A stretch of DNA of 64,000 bases from Monoglobus pectinilyticus. Its GTDB lineage: Bacteria; Bacillota; Clostridia; Monoglobales; Monoglobaceae. This document shows, in pieces, positions 1 through 9,672 of this stretch (positions are counted from its first letter, which is position 1; each line of letters starts with the position of its first letter). The stretch covers positions 124,001-188,000 of the forward strand of contig NZ_CP020991.1 of assembly GCF_002874775.1 (NCBI RefSeq), written 5' to 3'. Under the pieces are notes generated by a model. The model did no database searches, had not been told where the DNA came from, and was given only the letters and a program-made list of their open reading frames with translations. The position numbers were made by a program, and so were the translations under genes.

Positions 1-29
1 TATTGTTTATATATTGATAGGAGAGTATT

Positions 30-1778
30 ATGTCTTATGATGGGTTTGTTACACATAGTGTTGTTCATGAATTAAACGGTAAAATTTTAGGGGGTAAAAT
101 TGATAAAATATACCAGCCTGAAAGCGATGAAATAATAATTTCGGTCAGAACATTTGATGGGAATTACCGTTTATTATTATCAGCCAGCGCATCAAATGCC
201 AGAGTGCATTTAACGACATCAAAACGTGAAAATCCAATGACGCCGCCTATGCTATGTATGCTAATGAGAAAGCACTTATTAGGCGGCAAAATTATCGGAA
301 TAGAACAAGTAGATTTTGATAGAATTATTAAAATTGATATAGAATGTTATAATGAACTTGGCGATTTAGGAGTTAAATCAATTATTTCTGAAATAATGGG
401 CAGACACAGCAATATAATTTTTATTGATGAAAATAATAAAATTTTGGATAGTGCAAAACATGTGGATTTTACAGTGAGTGCAGTTCGCCAAATACTGCCG
501 GGATTTGTTTATCAGCTTCCTCCAAAGCAGGAAAAGATGTCGCCTAAGGAGTTTTCTCTGCTTGATTTTATTAATGATTTTACTAAAGAAGATAAGGATA
601 TTTTGCTGGATAAGTTCCTGTTAGGTAAAATTATGGGTTTGAGTCCGCTTATTGCAAGGGAAATAGTATATAGATTTTCAAATCACACAAAAATCGCAAA
701 AAGAGAAATTAATGATTATAAATTTGCTGCCACAGTGGATTTATTTCTTAAAGATATTGTTTCAGATAAGTATTCACCGTGTCTTGTTTTAGAAAAAGAT
801 ACAGGAAAGCCGATGTATTTTTCATGTGTAGAATTAACTCAATATGAAAATGTTGCTGAAATTAATATATTAGATTCAATATCTGAGATAATTGATAAAT
901 ATTATTTAACAAGGGCTTCTCAGGAGAGAATGAAGCAAAAAAGTGCAAATATTTTGAAATTAGTCCACAACAATATTGATAGATGCACTAAAAAGCTTGT
1001 TATGCATCGTGAAAATTTAGAAAAAGCGAAAAATAGAGATAAGTATAAAATTTGCGGAGATTTATTGACGGCAAATATGTATAGGGTAAAATTTGGTATG
1101 GATGAAGTCTGTGTGGAAAATTACTATGATAATAATTCTGAATTAAAAATAAAGCTTGATCCAAATATATCTCCTTCTCAAAATGCTCAGAAATACTATA
1201 AAAAATATAATAAAGCGAAAGTAACAGAAAAATATGCCGAAGAACAAATTGTAGGTGCTGAAGAAGAACTTGAGTATTTAGAAACTGTTCAGGAAAGTAT
1301 ATTAAAGGCAGAAAGCCCTAGAGACTTATCTGAAATAAAAGAAGAGTTGGCAGAACAAGGATATATCTCTAATACTGCTTCAAAGAAAAAGAAGAAAACT
1401 CAAAAATCTATGCCCATGAAGTTTATATCAAGCGATGGCTATGAGATTTTAGTAGGACGGAATAATAAGCAAAATGATGAAGTCACAATTCGTATGTCAT
1501 ATTCTACTGATATTTGGCTTCATACAAAAAATATTCCGGGTTCGCATACTTTAATTAGAACAAATGGTTCAGGCGAAGTACCGGATAGTACAATACTTGA
1601 AGCTGCTCAGCTAGCGGCATATTATAGTAAAGCTAAAAATTCGGCTCAGGTTCCTGTAGATTATACACAAATAAAGAATGTAAAAAAACCAAACGGTGCT
1701 AAACCGGGCTTTGTAATTTATGAAAAAAATAATACTGTTTATGTAACTCCAAAATTATTTGAAAAAGTTACAGAATAA
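30..1778 (+). CDS. rqcH: RqcH/NFACT family ribosome quality control protein
   Basis: Predicted to bind obstructed 50S subunits carrying peptidyl-tRNA and recruit tRNA-Ala for C-terminal alanine tailing of stalled nascent chains; older annotations call the family fibronectin-binding protein FbpA. The 582-residue length fits. The N-terminal NFACT-N domain holds the pair D97-R98 (VDFDRII), the position and residues known to be needed in Bacillus RqcH. A long charged coiled-coil region follows (about 300-430), then the C-terminal NFACT-R domain with WLHTKNIPGSHTLI near residue 500. ATG is preceded by GGAGAG at the right spacing. It stands alone and faces folC. Family assignment is by motif and architecture and I am confident of it. 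Confidence 0.93.
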   Translation: MSYDGFVTHSVVHELNGKILGGKIDKIYQPESDEIIISVRTFDGNYRLLLSASASNARVHLTTSKRENPMTPPMLCMLMRKHLLGGKIIGIEQVDFDRIIKIDIECYNELGDLGVKSIISEIMGRHSNIIFIDENNKILDSAKHVDFTVSAVRQILPGFVYQLPPKQEKMSPKEFSLLDFINDFTKEDKDILLDKFLLGKIMGLSPLIAREIVYRFSNHTKIAKREINDYKFAATVDLFLKDIVSDKYSPCLVLEKDTGKPMYFSCVELTQYENVAEINILDSISEIIDKYYLTRASQERMKQKSANILKLVHNNIDRCTKKLVMHRENLEKAKNRDKYKICGDLLTANMYRVKFGMDEVCVENYYDNNSELKIKLDPNISPSQNAQKYYKKYNKAKVTEKYAEEQIVGAEEELEYLETVQESILKAESPRDLSEIKEELAEQGYISNTASKKKKKTQKSMPMKFISSDGYEILVGRNNKQNDEVTIRMSYSTDIWLHTKNIPGSHTLIRTNGSGEVPDSTILEAAQLAAYYSKAKNSAQVPVDYTQIKNVKKPNGAKPGFVIYEKNNTVYVTPKLFEKVTE

Positions 1779-1955
1779 ATGTTTAAGTAAAATATTGTTT
1801 TTTTAGATAAAATATAAGTTTTTATGATAGTTAATAAGTAAACTTGTTATTTTAGTAATTATGAACGTATTTTTTTAGATTGAAAAATGTCTTTATTTAG
1901 TATAGTTTAAAAATGTCTTTTAACTATATATTTTTATTTGGATTAATGATCTAAT
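1779..1955. other. AT-rich intergenic stretch, no gene seen
   Basis: Very AT-rich gap between convergent rqcH and folC. The only structure seen is two copies of AAAAATGTCTTT about 24 nt apart (near 1885 and 1909), followed by the hairpin at 1956. No convincing ORF or RNA gene. Confidence 0.5.
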
Positions 1956-1979
1956 TCAGCTTCCCAAATGGGAAGCTGA
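1956..1979. terminator. Perfect hairpin between convergent rqcH and folC
   Basis: An 11-bp perfect inverted repeat (TCAGCTTCCCA / TGGGAAGCTGA) with a 2-nt loop lies between the 3' ends of two convergent genes. Neither strand has a long U tract after the stem, so it is a plausible bidirectional terminator by position and strength rather than a textbook intrinsic one. Confidence 0.55.
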
Positions 1980-2006
1980 TAATGTATTTGCCGAAATTTT
2001 TAATAA

Positions 2007-3269
2007 TTAACTATTTTTTTCTTCATAGTATTTCTTTATTTCACCAGCTAAAAATAATGAACCTATAACACATAATAACTCATCTTTATGAAGTATTTTC
2101 ACAACTTCATTAAATGCAGAAATTGGATTTGAATTAATATCTGAGACGATGTTATTTTTCATAAAAATATTCTTTATAGTACCTGAATCCAAACATCGCG
2201 GCATATTTATTTCTGTTGCAGTTATTTTTGATTTTTCTGAGATAGCATAATCAGAAATCAAATTAATAATTGATTCATAATCTTTATCAGACATAAAAGC
2301 AACTAAAAAATGAATTTTTTTATTCAGACTTTTTAAAGATTTTAAGAAAGAATTTATTGCCTGCGGATTATGTGCGCCGTCGACGATAATATTCGGTGCA
2401 ATAAACTCAAATCTTCCTTCTATGTTTGCATGTTTTAAGCCATTTGTTATACAATCAGAAGAAATAGCATATCCTTGATTTAATAAACTATTGATAATTT
2501 CAATAGCTGTAACTGCATTATAAGTTTGAAATCTGCCATTTAATGTTAAATCATAGCGCGTTCCTTTATATTCAAAAGAATTTTTATAAGGTTCCGGAAG
2601 CGTTGGTAATTCCGGAATGATTAAATTAGAGTTTTTTTCTTGACATATTAATCTAATATTATCAAATACTTTTGATTCTTGAATAGGATATAAAACCACA
2701 TCTGAATTTTTCTTAATTATCCCGGCTTTTTCTTTTGAAATTTCATCTATGGTATTGCCGAGATATTGACAATGGTCTAATCCAATTGCAGTAAACCCTA
2801 CTACCAAAGGATTTTTAATAATATTTGTAGCGTCTAATTTACCTCCAAGGCCAACTTCAAGAATAACAAAATCACAGTTTTGTCTATTAAAATATTCAAA
2901 CGCAACAGCAGTGTCAAAAGCGAACTCTGATACAAATGCGTCATATTTTTCTGTTATTTTTTTTACATATGACGCGATATCAGCTAAATCAGAATTGCTT
3001 ATAGGTACACCATTAATTTTAATTCGTTCATTAAAGAATTTTAAAAATGGCGATGTAAATAATCCTGTTTTATAACCTGCTTCTGTCAGTATTTGTGAAA
3101 CCATTGTACAGGTTGAGCCTTTGCCGTTTGTTCCTCCAATATGTATAAATTTTAAATTATCTTGAGGGTTTCCCATTTTGTTTAAAAGTTTTTCTAGCAG
3201 AGCATTACCCAAAATACGGTTAAATTTAGGAATACTATGTATATATTCTAATGTTTCTTTATAGTTCAT
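2007..3269 (-). CDS. folC: Folylpolyglutamate synthase / dihydrofolate synthase
   Basis: Mur-ligase-like ATP-dependent enzyme that adds glutamate to dihydropteroate and/or to tetrahydrofolates, retaining folates in the cytoplasm. The P-loop GTNGKGS is at residues 46-52; the central region has LEVGLGGKLDATN and the C-terminal domain IIVDGAHNP, all typical of FolC. Start chosen at ATG 3269 (MNYKETLEYI), preceded by AGGAGG that lies inside the end of hisF; the frame is open 13 codons further upstream but only inside hisF. One nucleotide separates the hisF stop from this ATG, so the two are very likely translationally coupled. Product is 420 residues, normal for the family. Confidence 0.93.
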   Translation of the reverse strand: MNYKETLEYIHSIPKFNRILGNALLEKLLNKMGNPQDNLKFIHIGGTNGKGSTCTMVSQILTEAGYKTGLFTSPFLKFFNERIKINGVPISNSDLADIASYVKKITEKYDAFVSEFAFDTAVAFEYFNRQNCDFVILEVGLGGKLDATNIIKNPLVVGFTAIGLDHCQYLGNTIDEISKEKAGIIKKNSDVVLYPIQESKVFDNIRLICQEKNSNLIIPELPTLPEPYKNSFEYKGTRYDLTLNGRFQTYNAVTAIEIINSLLNQGYAISSDCITNGLKHANIEGRFEFIAPNIIVDGAHNPQAINSFLKSLKSLNKKIHFLVAFMSDKDYESIINLISDYAISEKSKITATEINMPRCLDSGTIKNIFMKNNIVSDINSNPISAFNEVVKILHKDELLCVIGSLFLAGEIKKYYEEKNS

Positions 3270-3270
3270 A

Positions 3271-4035
3271 TTATTCTGTCCTCCTGACAGAAACACCCTC
3301 GTTTTCAAGATAATTTTTTAAATCACAAATTTCTATTTCTCTAAAATGGAAAAGTGAAGCGGCAAGTGCAGCGTCAGCTTTGCCGTCAGTTAATGCATCT
3401 TTGAAATGTGACATGTTTCCGGCGCCGCCGGAGGCTATTACAGGAATTGAAACATTTTCAGATATAGTTTTTGTTAATTCTATATCGTAACCATTTTTGG
3501 TTCCATCACAATCCATAGAAGTTAATAGAATTTCTCCGGCACCTAAACTCTCAGCCTTTTTTGCCCACTCTAAAGCGTCAAGCCCGGTGTCTATACGACC
3601 GCCGTTTATATAAACATTCCAGCTTCCGTATTCATTTCTTTTTGCATCAATTGCAACTACAACGCATTGACTTCCAAATTTTTGGGCTGCCTCTGATATG
3701 AGTTGAGGATTTCGTATAGCAGATGAATTTATTGAAATTTTATCCGCACCTTGCAGCAGAAGTTCTCTGAAATCATCAACAGATTTAATTCCCCCTCCTA
3801 CGGTAAATGGTATGAAAACAGTCTCGGCAACTTTTTTGGCCATTTCTATAACTGTTCCTCTAGCTTCATGCGTAGCGGTAATATCAAGAAAAACAAGTTC
3901 ATCTGCGCCGGCTTCGTTATATATCTTTGCCACTTCAACAGGATCGCCGGCATCAATTAAATTAACAAAGTTAACTCCTTTTACAACTCTGCCGTTTTTT
4001 ACGTCAAGACATGGTATGATTCGCTTTGCAAACAT
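3271..4035 (-). CDS. hisF: Imidazole glycerol phosphate synthase, cyclase subunit
   Basis: TIM-barrel subunit that joins ammonia delivered by HisH to PRFAR, giving imidazole glycerol phosphate and AICAR in histidine biosynthesis. It starts with the family signature [15 protein letters not shown], with catalytic D11 in the first strand; FTVGGGIKS and [10 protein letters not shown] are the phosphate-binding loops. Length of 254 is standard. It lies 14 nt downstream of hisH and 1 nt upstream of folC. No other histidine gene is in the window, so the pathway must be split across the chromosome. Confidence 0.96.
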   Translation of the reverse strand: MFAKRIIPCLDVKNGRVVKGVNFVNLIDAGDPVEVAKIYNEAGADELVFLDITATHEARGTVIEMAKKVAETVFIPFTVGGGIKSVDDFRELLLQGADKISINSSAIRNPQLISEAAQKFGSQCVVVAIDAKRNEYGSWNVYINGGRIDTGLDALEWAKKAESLGAGEILLTSMDCDGTKNGYDIELTKTISENVSIPVIASGGAGNMSHFKDALTDGKADAALAASLFHFREIEICDLKNYLENEGVSVRRTE

Positions 4036-4049
4036 TTTATTTCTCCTTT

Positions 4050-4655
4050 TTATAAATTGCCAAAGTTCTTTAAAACTTTCAATCCTTCATTTCCACTTTT
4101 TTCAGGATGAAACTGTGTTGCAAAAATATTATTTTTATGCACAGCAATCGGAAGTTCAGTTCCATATTCAGTTACAGCGGATATAATTTCCTTATCTTTT
4201 GGATTAATATAATATGAATGAACAAAATACATATATGGTTCTTCACTTAATCCTTGAAAAATAGGACAGTTTTTGTCGTACTTTATTGAATTCCAGCCTA
4301 TATGAGGAATTTTAAGGCTGCCCTGTTTTGAAATCTTGATACAATTTCCATCAAATATTTTGAGACCGGGTTCATTAGGTGATTCCTCACTTGTTTCAAA
4401 TAAAAGCTGGAGCCCAAGGCATATTCCCAAAAAAGGTACGTTATTTTCTATAACTTGATGTATACACTGAGTTAGATAAGCTTTATTAATAGAATTCATA
4501 CAGTCGCCGAAAGCACCGACGCCGGGAAGAATTACCTTGTCTGCAGAAATTATTTCATCCGGTTTTGAGGTTATTTTAGCTTTAAATCCCAAAAATTCCA
4601 AAGCTTTTTCTACAGACCGAAGATTGCCGGCTCCATAATCAATAATCGCTATCAT
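4050..4655 (-). CDS. hisH: Imidazole glycerol phosphate synthase, glutamine amidotransferase subunit
   Basis: Class I glutaminase that makes ammonia for HisF. The nucleophile C79 sits in [10 protein letters not shown] and the H183/E185 pair in FHPEK, completing the Cys-His-Glu triad. [12 protein letters not shown] at the N terminus and [10 protein letters not shown] match the family. At 201 residues it is full length. First gene of hisH-hisF-folC; a TTGAAA-17-TATAAT promoter lies 41 nt upstream and an AAGGAG ribosome site precedes the ATG. Confidence 0.95.
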   Translation of the reverse strand: MIAIIDYGAGNLRSVEKALEFLGFKAKITSKPDEIISADKVILPGVGAFGDCMNSINKAYLTQCIHQVIENNVPFLGICLGLQLLFETSEESPNEPGLKIFDGNCIKISKQGSLKIPHIGWNSIKYDKNCPIFQGLSEEPYMYFVHSYYINPKDKEIISAVTEYGTELPIAVHKNNIFATQFHPEKSGNEGLKVLKNFGNL

Positions 4656-4695
4656 CGTGATCTCCTTAAAGTTTTGTCAATATAATATGAATTCA

Positions 4696-4724
4696 ATTAT
4701 ACTATTTTATAATAATTATTTCAA
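4696..4724 (-). promoter_or_regulatory. Sigma-A promoter of hisH-hisF-folC
   Basis: On the minus strand TTGAAA (4724-4719), a 17-nt spacer and TATAAT (4701-4696) lie just upstream of hisH. Near-consensus hexamers with ideal spacing. Confidence 0.7.
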
Positions 4725-4789
4725 GAGTAATTGAGAAAAATATTGCTGTAATTTTACATAATTCGTTGACTTAAACAGTAAAATATTAC

Positions 4790-4818
4790 TTGCCATATCA
4801 TTTGGTTTGTAGTATAAT
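4790..4818 (+). promoter_or_regulatory. Sigma-A promoter of the fmt operon
   Basis: TTGCCA (4790-4795), a 17-nt spacer and a perfect TATAAT (4813-4818) stand 56 nt before fmt, back to back with the hisH promoter. Confidence 0.7.
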
Positions 4819-4874
4819 GACAAAAGGTATAATTTACTATAATGACGTTTATTACTGAAATCAGGTGACAGAAA

Positions 4875-5810
4875 ATGAAAGTATTATTTATGGGAACGCC
4901 GGATTTTGCGGTGCCTTGTCTTGAATCAATCATTAAAAGTGAAAATAATAATGTTATTGGAGTTGTAACACAGCCTGATAAACCAAAAGGAAGAGGTCAT
5001 AAGCTTCAGCCTACACCTGTTAAAGCAAAAGCAGTTGAATATAATATACCTGTGTTTCAGCCGGAAACTTTAAAAAATAGAAGTTTTGAAGATGAATTAA
5101 AACAGCTGAATCCTGATATTATTGTTGTAGTAGCATATGGTCAGATATTACCTGAATATATTTTAAATTTTCCTAAGTTCGGCTGTATAAATGTTCATGC
5201 GTCATTGCTTCCTAAATACCGCGGTGCAGCGCCGATACAATGGAGCGTAATAAACGGAGACACAACAACCGGAGTTACTACAATGTATATGGCTAAATCC
5301 CTTGATACAGGGGATATGATACAAAAAGCTGAAATTCAAATAGGCGATGAAGAAACTGCCGGAGAACTTCACGATAGATTATCTCTTATAGGAGCAGATT
5401 TGATTGTTGAAACAATAAAAAAACTTTCTGAAGGCAAGGCGATCAGAGTACCTCAAAATGATTCACTATCGTCTTACGCTCCTATGCTTAATAAAGAAAC
5501 CGGTCATATTGATTGGAATAAAAATTCTTCTGATATAATCAATTTAATCCGCGGAACAAATCCATGGCCAGGAGCTTTTACAAGTTATAAATCTGAAATA
5601 ATGAAAATATATAAAGCATATAAAGGCAATACTAACACAGTTGGTAAACCCGGAGAAATAATAGGAATAAAAAATAAAAAAATAGAGGTTTGCTGCGGTA
5701 ACTCAAGTTCAATATTAATTGATGAAATACAGTTTAAGGGCGGAAAACGTATGAATGTTTCAAGTTACTTAAACGGTCATAGTATAGATATCGGTGAAAT
5801 TTTAAATTAG
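4875..5810 (+). CDS. fmt: Methionyl-tRNA formyltransferase
   Basis: Formylates Met-tRNA(fMet) with 10-formyl-tetrahydrofolate, for initiation. MGTPDFAVP at residues 6-14 opens the Rossmann domain; N106 and H108 in NVHASLLPKYRGAAP are catalytic, with SLDTGDMI holding the catalytic Asp. A C-terminal OB-like domain follows, for 311 residues in all. It is the first gene of a long operon whose order (fmt, zinc peptidase, rsmB, rlmN, prpC, prkC, rsgA, rpe, thiN) is common in Firmicutes; priA and def, often just upstream, are absent here. Confidence 0.96.
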   Translation: MKVLFMGTPDFAVPCLESIIKSENNNVIGVVTQPDKPKGRGHKLQPTPVKAKAVEYNIPVFQPETLKNRSFEDELKQLNPDIIVVVAYGQILPEYILNFPKFGCINVHASLLPKYRGAAPIQWSVINGDTTTGVTTMYMAKSLDTGDMIQKAEIQIGDEETAGELHDRLSLIGADLIVETIKKLSEGKAIRVPQNDSLSSYAPMLNKETGHIDWNKNSSDIINLIRGTNPWPGAFTSYKSEIMKIYKAYKGNTNTVGKPGEIIGIKNKKIEVCCGNSSSILIDEIQFKGGKRMNVSSYLNGHSIDIGEILN

Positions 5811-5821
5811 GAGGTAATTAA

Positions 5822-6532
5822 ATGTATTTTGGTTTATTTGACCCTACAATGTATTTGCTGATTCCTGCAATTATATTAGCTTTATGGGCTCAAACAAAGG
5901 TTTCAAGTACCTTTAACAAATATTCAAAGATAGCAAATGCACGCGGTTTGACAGGTTCAGACGCGGCGAGAATGATATTAGACAAAAATGGTTTGTATTC
6001 GGTTAAAATTCAGCATATAAGCGGAAGTTTAACTGATAATTTTGACCCAAGAACCAATGTTGTAAATTTATCTGACGCAACTTATATGAGTAACAGTATA
6101 GGTGCAATAGGTGTTGCGGCACATGAATGCGGTCACGCCGTTCAATATGCAACCGGATATACTCCGATAAGAATTAGAAATGGAATTTTTCCAGTTGTAA
6201 GCATATGCAGTAAGCTTTCTATGCCAATTATTCTATTAGGATTTATACTTACAGCTTTCGGCGGTATGGCTCCTTTAATTGTGGATATTGGTATAATATT
6301 GTATTCAGCTACCGTTGTTTTTCAGCTTATTACTCTTCCGGTTGAGTTTAATGCCAGCAGCCGTGCTTTAAAAACTTTGGAATCATATCAAATGTTGGGT
6401 TCTGAAGAGATAAAAGGTGCTAAAAAAGTTTTATCGGCTGCCGCTATGACTTATGTTGCCGCAGCTTTTTCTGCGCTTATGACATTGCTGAGGCTTGTTT
6501 TGTTATCATCTAACAACAATAGAAGAGATTAG
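5822..6532 (+). CDS. Membrane neutral zinc metallopeptidase (YugP type)
   Basis: 236-residue integral membrane protein of the COG2738/YugP family. It has an N-terminal membrane segment, then HECGH at residues 101-105 (zinc ligands H101 and H105, catalytic E102), then two hydrophobic helices around 127-175 and a last one near 205-230. The substrate is not known for the family. AGGAGG precedes the ATG, 11 nt after fmt and 8 nt before rsmB, a conserved placement in clostridial fmt operons. Function beyond zinc-dependent membrane proteolysis is inference. Confidence 0.85.
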   Translation: MYFGLFDPTMYLLIPAIILALWAQTKVSSTFNKYSKIANARGLTGSDAARMILDKNGLYSVKIQHISGSLTDNFDPRTNVVNLSDATYMSNSIGAIGVAAHECGHAVQYATGYTPIRIRNGIFPVVSICSKLSMPIILLGFILTAFGGMAPLIVDIGIILYSATVVFQLITLPVEFNASSRALKTLESYQMLGSEEIKGAKKVLSAAAMTYVAAAFSALMTLLRLVLLSSNNNRRD

Positions 6533-6540
6533 GAGTATTC

Positions 6541-7851
6541 ATGAATTCAAGAGATATTTCATTGTCGATATTAAATAAATATGATTATGACAAGGCTTAT
6601 GTTAATAAATTATTAGCAGATACTTTTAAAAATAAAAATATAGACAATAAAGATAAAGGTTTAATTAATGAACTGGTATTGGGAAGTATAGAAAATCGGT
6701 ATTTGCTTGATTTTATAATTTCCCAATTTTCTAAAATTAAAATTAAAAAAATGTCTGTATCAGTAAGAAATATTCTTGAAATGGGAACTTATCAATTATT
6801 ATTTCTTGATAAAATTCCTGATTCAGCTGTGTGTAATGAAAGTGTTAAGCTTGCAAAAAAATATGCAAATCGTTCGTCCGGTTTTATAAATGCAGTGTTG
6901 AGAAATATAAGCCGCAATAAATATAATATAAAATATCCTGATAAGACAGAAGATAAAATAGGGTATCTTTCTATATACTACTCATTTCCAAAATGGATAG
7001 TTGAAAAATTAGTTGACCAATTTGGATTTGAATTTTGCGAAGATATTTTAAAATCTTCGTTTAAAACATATTATCCGGCTATACGTGCAAATATATTGAA
7101 AGTGCCTAATGATGGAAATGGTAAAGTTAAAACTGACGAGTTTATTGATACTTTAAAATCTGAGAATATTAATATAATTCCTAATGAAGATATACAAAAT
7201 TGTTTTTGGGTAAATGGAAAACTTGATATAAATAATTCTGAAAGCTATAAAAATGGTTTATATACAATTCAGAATCCTAGTTCACAATTAACGGCTATAA
7301 CGTTAGACCCAAAACCGAATGAGATAATTATAGACGTATGTGCGGCACCCGGTGGAAAGACCACCCACATAGCTGAGCTTATGAAAAATAAGGGGCGCGT
7401 TTTGGCTTTTGATATTTATCAGCATAAAATTGATTTAATAAATAAGTCGGCAAATCGTCTTGGAATAGATATAATAGAAGCAGTTAAACATGATTCTTCT
7501 ATATTTAAGCCCGAACTTGTTGAATATGCTGATAGAGTTTTAGTTGACGCTCCTTGTTCTGGGTTTGGCGTGATACATACTAAACCGGATATTAAGTGGC
7601 ATAGAAATGAGAATGATATTAAAGAATTAATAAAAATACAGGAAAAAATTCTTTCCGTTTCGTCAAAATATGTTAAAAAAGGCGGTACATTGGTATACAG
7701 TACTTGTACAATTTTGAAAGATGAAAATGAAATTCAGATTTCAAAGTTTCTTTCAGAAAATAGAGACTATAAATTGATTTCAGAGAAAAGATTGTTTACT
7801 CATATTGACGGAGGAAGCGGTTTTTATATTGCTAAATTAAAGAGGATTTAG
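6541..7851 (+). CDS. rsmB: 16S rRNA (cytosine967-C5)-methyltransferase
   Basis: S-adenosylmethionine-dependent m5C methylase of 16S rRNA. The N-terminal half is the NusB-like RNA-binding domain. The C-terminal half is the methylase, with the SAM loop VCAAPGGKTTH, the catalytic cysteine C389 in STCTI and the release cysteine C339 in DAPCSGFG. At 436 residues it is full length. It sits 8 nt after the peptidase and 13 nt before rlmN, grouped with other ribosome-modifying genes. Confidence 0.95.
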   Translation: MNSRDISLSILNKYDYDKAYVNKLLADTFKNKNIDNKDKGLINELVLGSIENRYLLDFIISQFSKIKIKKMSVSVRNILEMGTYQLLFLDKIPDSAVCNESVKLAKKYANRSSGFINAVLRNISRNKYNIKYPDKTEDKIGYLSIYYSFPKWIVEKLVDQFGFEFCEDILKSSFKTYYPAIRANILKVPNDGNGKVKTDEFIDTLKSENINIIPNEDIQNCFWVNGKLDINNSESYKNGLYTIQNPSSQLTAITLDPKPNEIIIDVCAAPGGKTTHIAELMKNKGRVLAFDIYQHKIDLINKSANRLGIDIIEAVKHDSSIFKPELVEYADRVLVDAPCSGFGVIHTKPDIKWHRNENDIKELIKIQEKILSVSSKYVKKGGTLVYSTCTILKDENEIQISKFLSENRDYKLISEKRLFTHIDGGSGFYIAKLKRI

Positions 7852-7864
7852 AGGCTTAATATTC

Positions 7865-8887
7865 ATGGATAAAATAAATTTAAAAGATTTGACATTAGAA
7901 GAACTTCAAGATTATATAATTAATCTTGGAGAACCGAAATTCAGAGCACTGCAAATATATAAATGGATATACAGCGGTGTGCGGAATTTTGAAGAAATGA
8001 CTAATATTTCTAAAACGTTAAGAGATAAGCTGAAATCTAATACTACTATCGGAAATCTTGCAATTAATAAAAAGTTCATATCAACTCTTGACGGAACCAG
8101 GAGATATTTGATACAATTATCGGATAATAATTATATTGAATCTGTACTTATGAAATATAAACATGGTTATTCAATTTGTATCTCATCTCAGGTTGGATGT
8201 GCAATGGGATGTAAGTTTTGTGCTTCAACTAAAAATGGTAAAATACGCAATCTCTCAGCCGGTGAGATAATTGATCAAATTATCACTGTTGAAAGGGATG
8301 TTGGTGAACGCATTTCAAACGTTGTCATGATGGGTGTTGGCGAACCGTTGGACAACTTTGATAATATAGTAAAATTTATAAAAAATGTAAATAATCCAAA
8401 CGGTTTGAATATTGGGCAAAGACATATAACCATATCTACTTGCGGTATTGTTGAAAGAATTTATGAATTGGCAGATTTGAATTTTCAAATTACTTTAGCT
8501 ATTTCACTGCATGCAACAAATGATGAAACCAGGAATGATATTATGCCTGTAAATAAAAAATATAATATTTTAAAATTGCTTGAAGCATGTAAATATTACG
8601 TGAATAAAACAGGCAGGAGAATCACATTTGAGTATACTCTTATTAATAAAAAGAATGATTATACTCAGAATGCAGAAGAACTCTCAAATTTATTAAAAGG
8701 TATTTTATGCCATGTTAATTTAATTCCGGTTAATTCAGTATATGGGACTGGATTTGTACCAGGCAGTGAAAGAAATATAAGAGAATTCCAAAATATTCTC
8801 GAAAAGAATGGTATACCGGCAACAGTTCGGCGTGAAATGGGAAGTGACATCTCAGCTGCGTGCGGTCAGTTGCGTTCACAGATATAA
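7865..8887 (+). CDS. rlmN: 23S rRNA (adenine2503-C2)-methyltransferase / tRNA A37 methylase
   Basis: Radical SAM enzyme that methylates C2 of A2503 in 23S rRNA, and in some bacteria A37 of tRNA. The [4Fe-4S] cluster motif is C112-x3-C116-x2-C119 (CAMGCKFC). GVGEPLDNFDN follows, and the conserved C-terminal cysteine needed for the covalent RNA intermediate is in AACGQLR near the end. Length of 340 is normal. No Cfr-like features are evident, and the placement between rsmB and prpC is the conserved one, so rlmN is preferred over cfr. Confidence 0.95.
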   Translation: MDKINLKDLTLEELQDYIINLGEPKFRALQIYKWIYSGVRNFEEMTNISKTLRDKLKSNTTIGNLAINKKFISTLDGTRRYLIQLSDNNYIESVLMKYKHGYSICISSQVGCAMGCKFCASTKNGKIRNLSAGEIIDQIITVERDVGERISNVVMMGVGEPLDNFDNIVKFIKNVNNPNGLNIGQRHITISTCGIVERIYELADLNFQITLAISLHATNDETRNDIMPVNKKYNILKLLEACKYYVNKTGRRITFEYTLINKKNDYTQNAEELSNLLKGILCHVNLIPVNSVYGTGFVPGSERNIREFQNILEKNGIPATVRREMGSDISAACGQLRSQI

Positions 8888-8910
8888 ACAATAAGGAAGG
8901 AGCGTTGACA

Positions 8911-9672
8911 ATGAAATTTGATGTTTATGGCGTTACTGACACTGGATGTGTTCGTCAGCTCAATGAAGATAATTTTTGTATTTGTGGATTTGAGAACAAT
9001 AATGAACCTGGATATTGTGTCGTTGCTGATGGAATGGGCGGTCATAATGCCGGAGAGGTAGCAAGCCAGCTGGCTATTGACTTTATTACTGAATCCCTCA
9101 ATGATATACTTCAAAACAGTGAAAATCCTGATGTGCCAAGAAGAATTAATGATGCCTTAAATTCTGCAAACGAGAGTATTTATAAAATGGCAAGAGAAGA
9201 CAAAAATCGGAACGGTATGGGAACAACCACGGTTATATGTACATTTGCCAATGGTGAGGGATATATAGCCAATGTAGGTGACAGCCGTGCTTATGCTTGC
9301 AGAAATGATGAAATTTATCAAATCACTATTGATCATTCTATTGTTGAAGAGATGGTTGCTAATGGTTCAATTACCCGTGAGGAAGCTAGAGTGCATCCAC
9401 AGAAAAACATTATAACGCGGGCTATAGGAAGTGAGAAAACCACAAAAGCTGATATATTTGAATATGAATATAAACCTGGGGATAGTATTATTATATGCAG
9501 TGATGGACTCTCAGGAATGGTTGAGGACGCTACTATTTTGAAGACGGTTCAGGATGGTAAAAGTTCAAAAGAGATTGCCGATAATTTGTGTGAGTTGGCA
9601 AAGAAAAATGGCGGGGTTGATAATATAACTGTTATAGCCATTAGAATTATGGAGGAGGAGAGTTCCATATGA
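8911..9672 (+). CDS. prpC: PP2C-family Ser/Thr protein phosphatase (PrpC/Stp)
   Basis: Mn/Mg-dependent cytoplasmic phosphatase that reverses phosphorylation by the kinase encoded next door. Motifs: RQLNEDNF, VVADGMGGHNAGE (metal-binding Asp), GNGMGTTTV-like segment and NVGDSRAYA, then DGLSGMVED and GGVDNITV. Start set at ATG 8911 (MKFDVYG), with GGAAGG just upstream; a longer reading would start inside rlmN and add 17 unconserved residues. Product 253 residues. Its stop overlaps the kinase start as ATGA, so both partners are made together. Confidence 0.94.
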   Translation: MKFDVYGVTDTGCVRQLNEDNFCICGFENNNEPGYCVVADGMGGHNAGEVASQLAIDFITESLNDILQNSENPDVPRRINDALNSANESIYKMAREDKNRNGMGTTTVICTFANGEGYIANVGDSRAYACRNDEIYQITIDHSIVEEMVANGSITREEARVHPQKNIITRAIGSEKTTKADIFEYEYKPGDSIIICSDGLSGMVEDATILKTVQDGKSSKEIADNLCELAKKNGGVDNITVIAIRIMEEESSI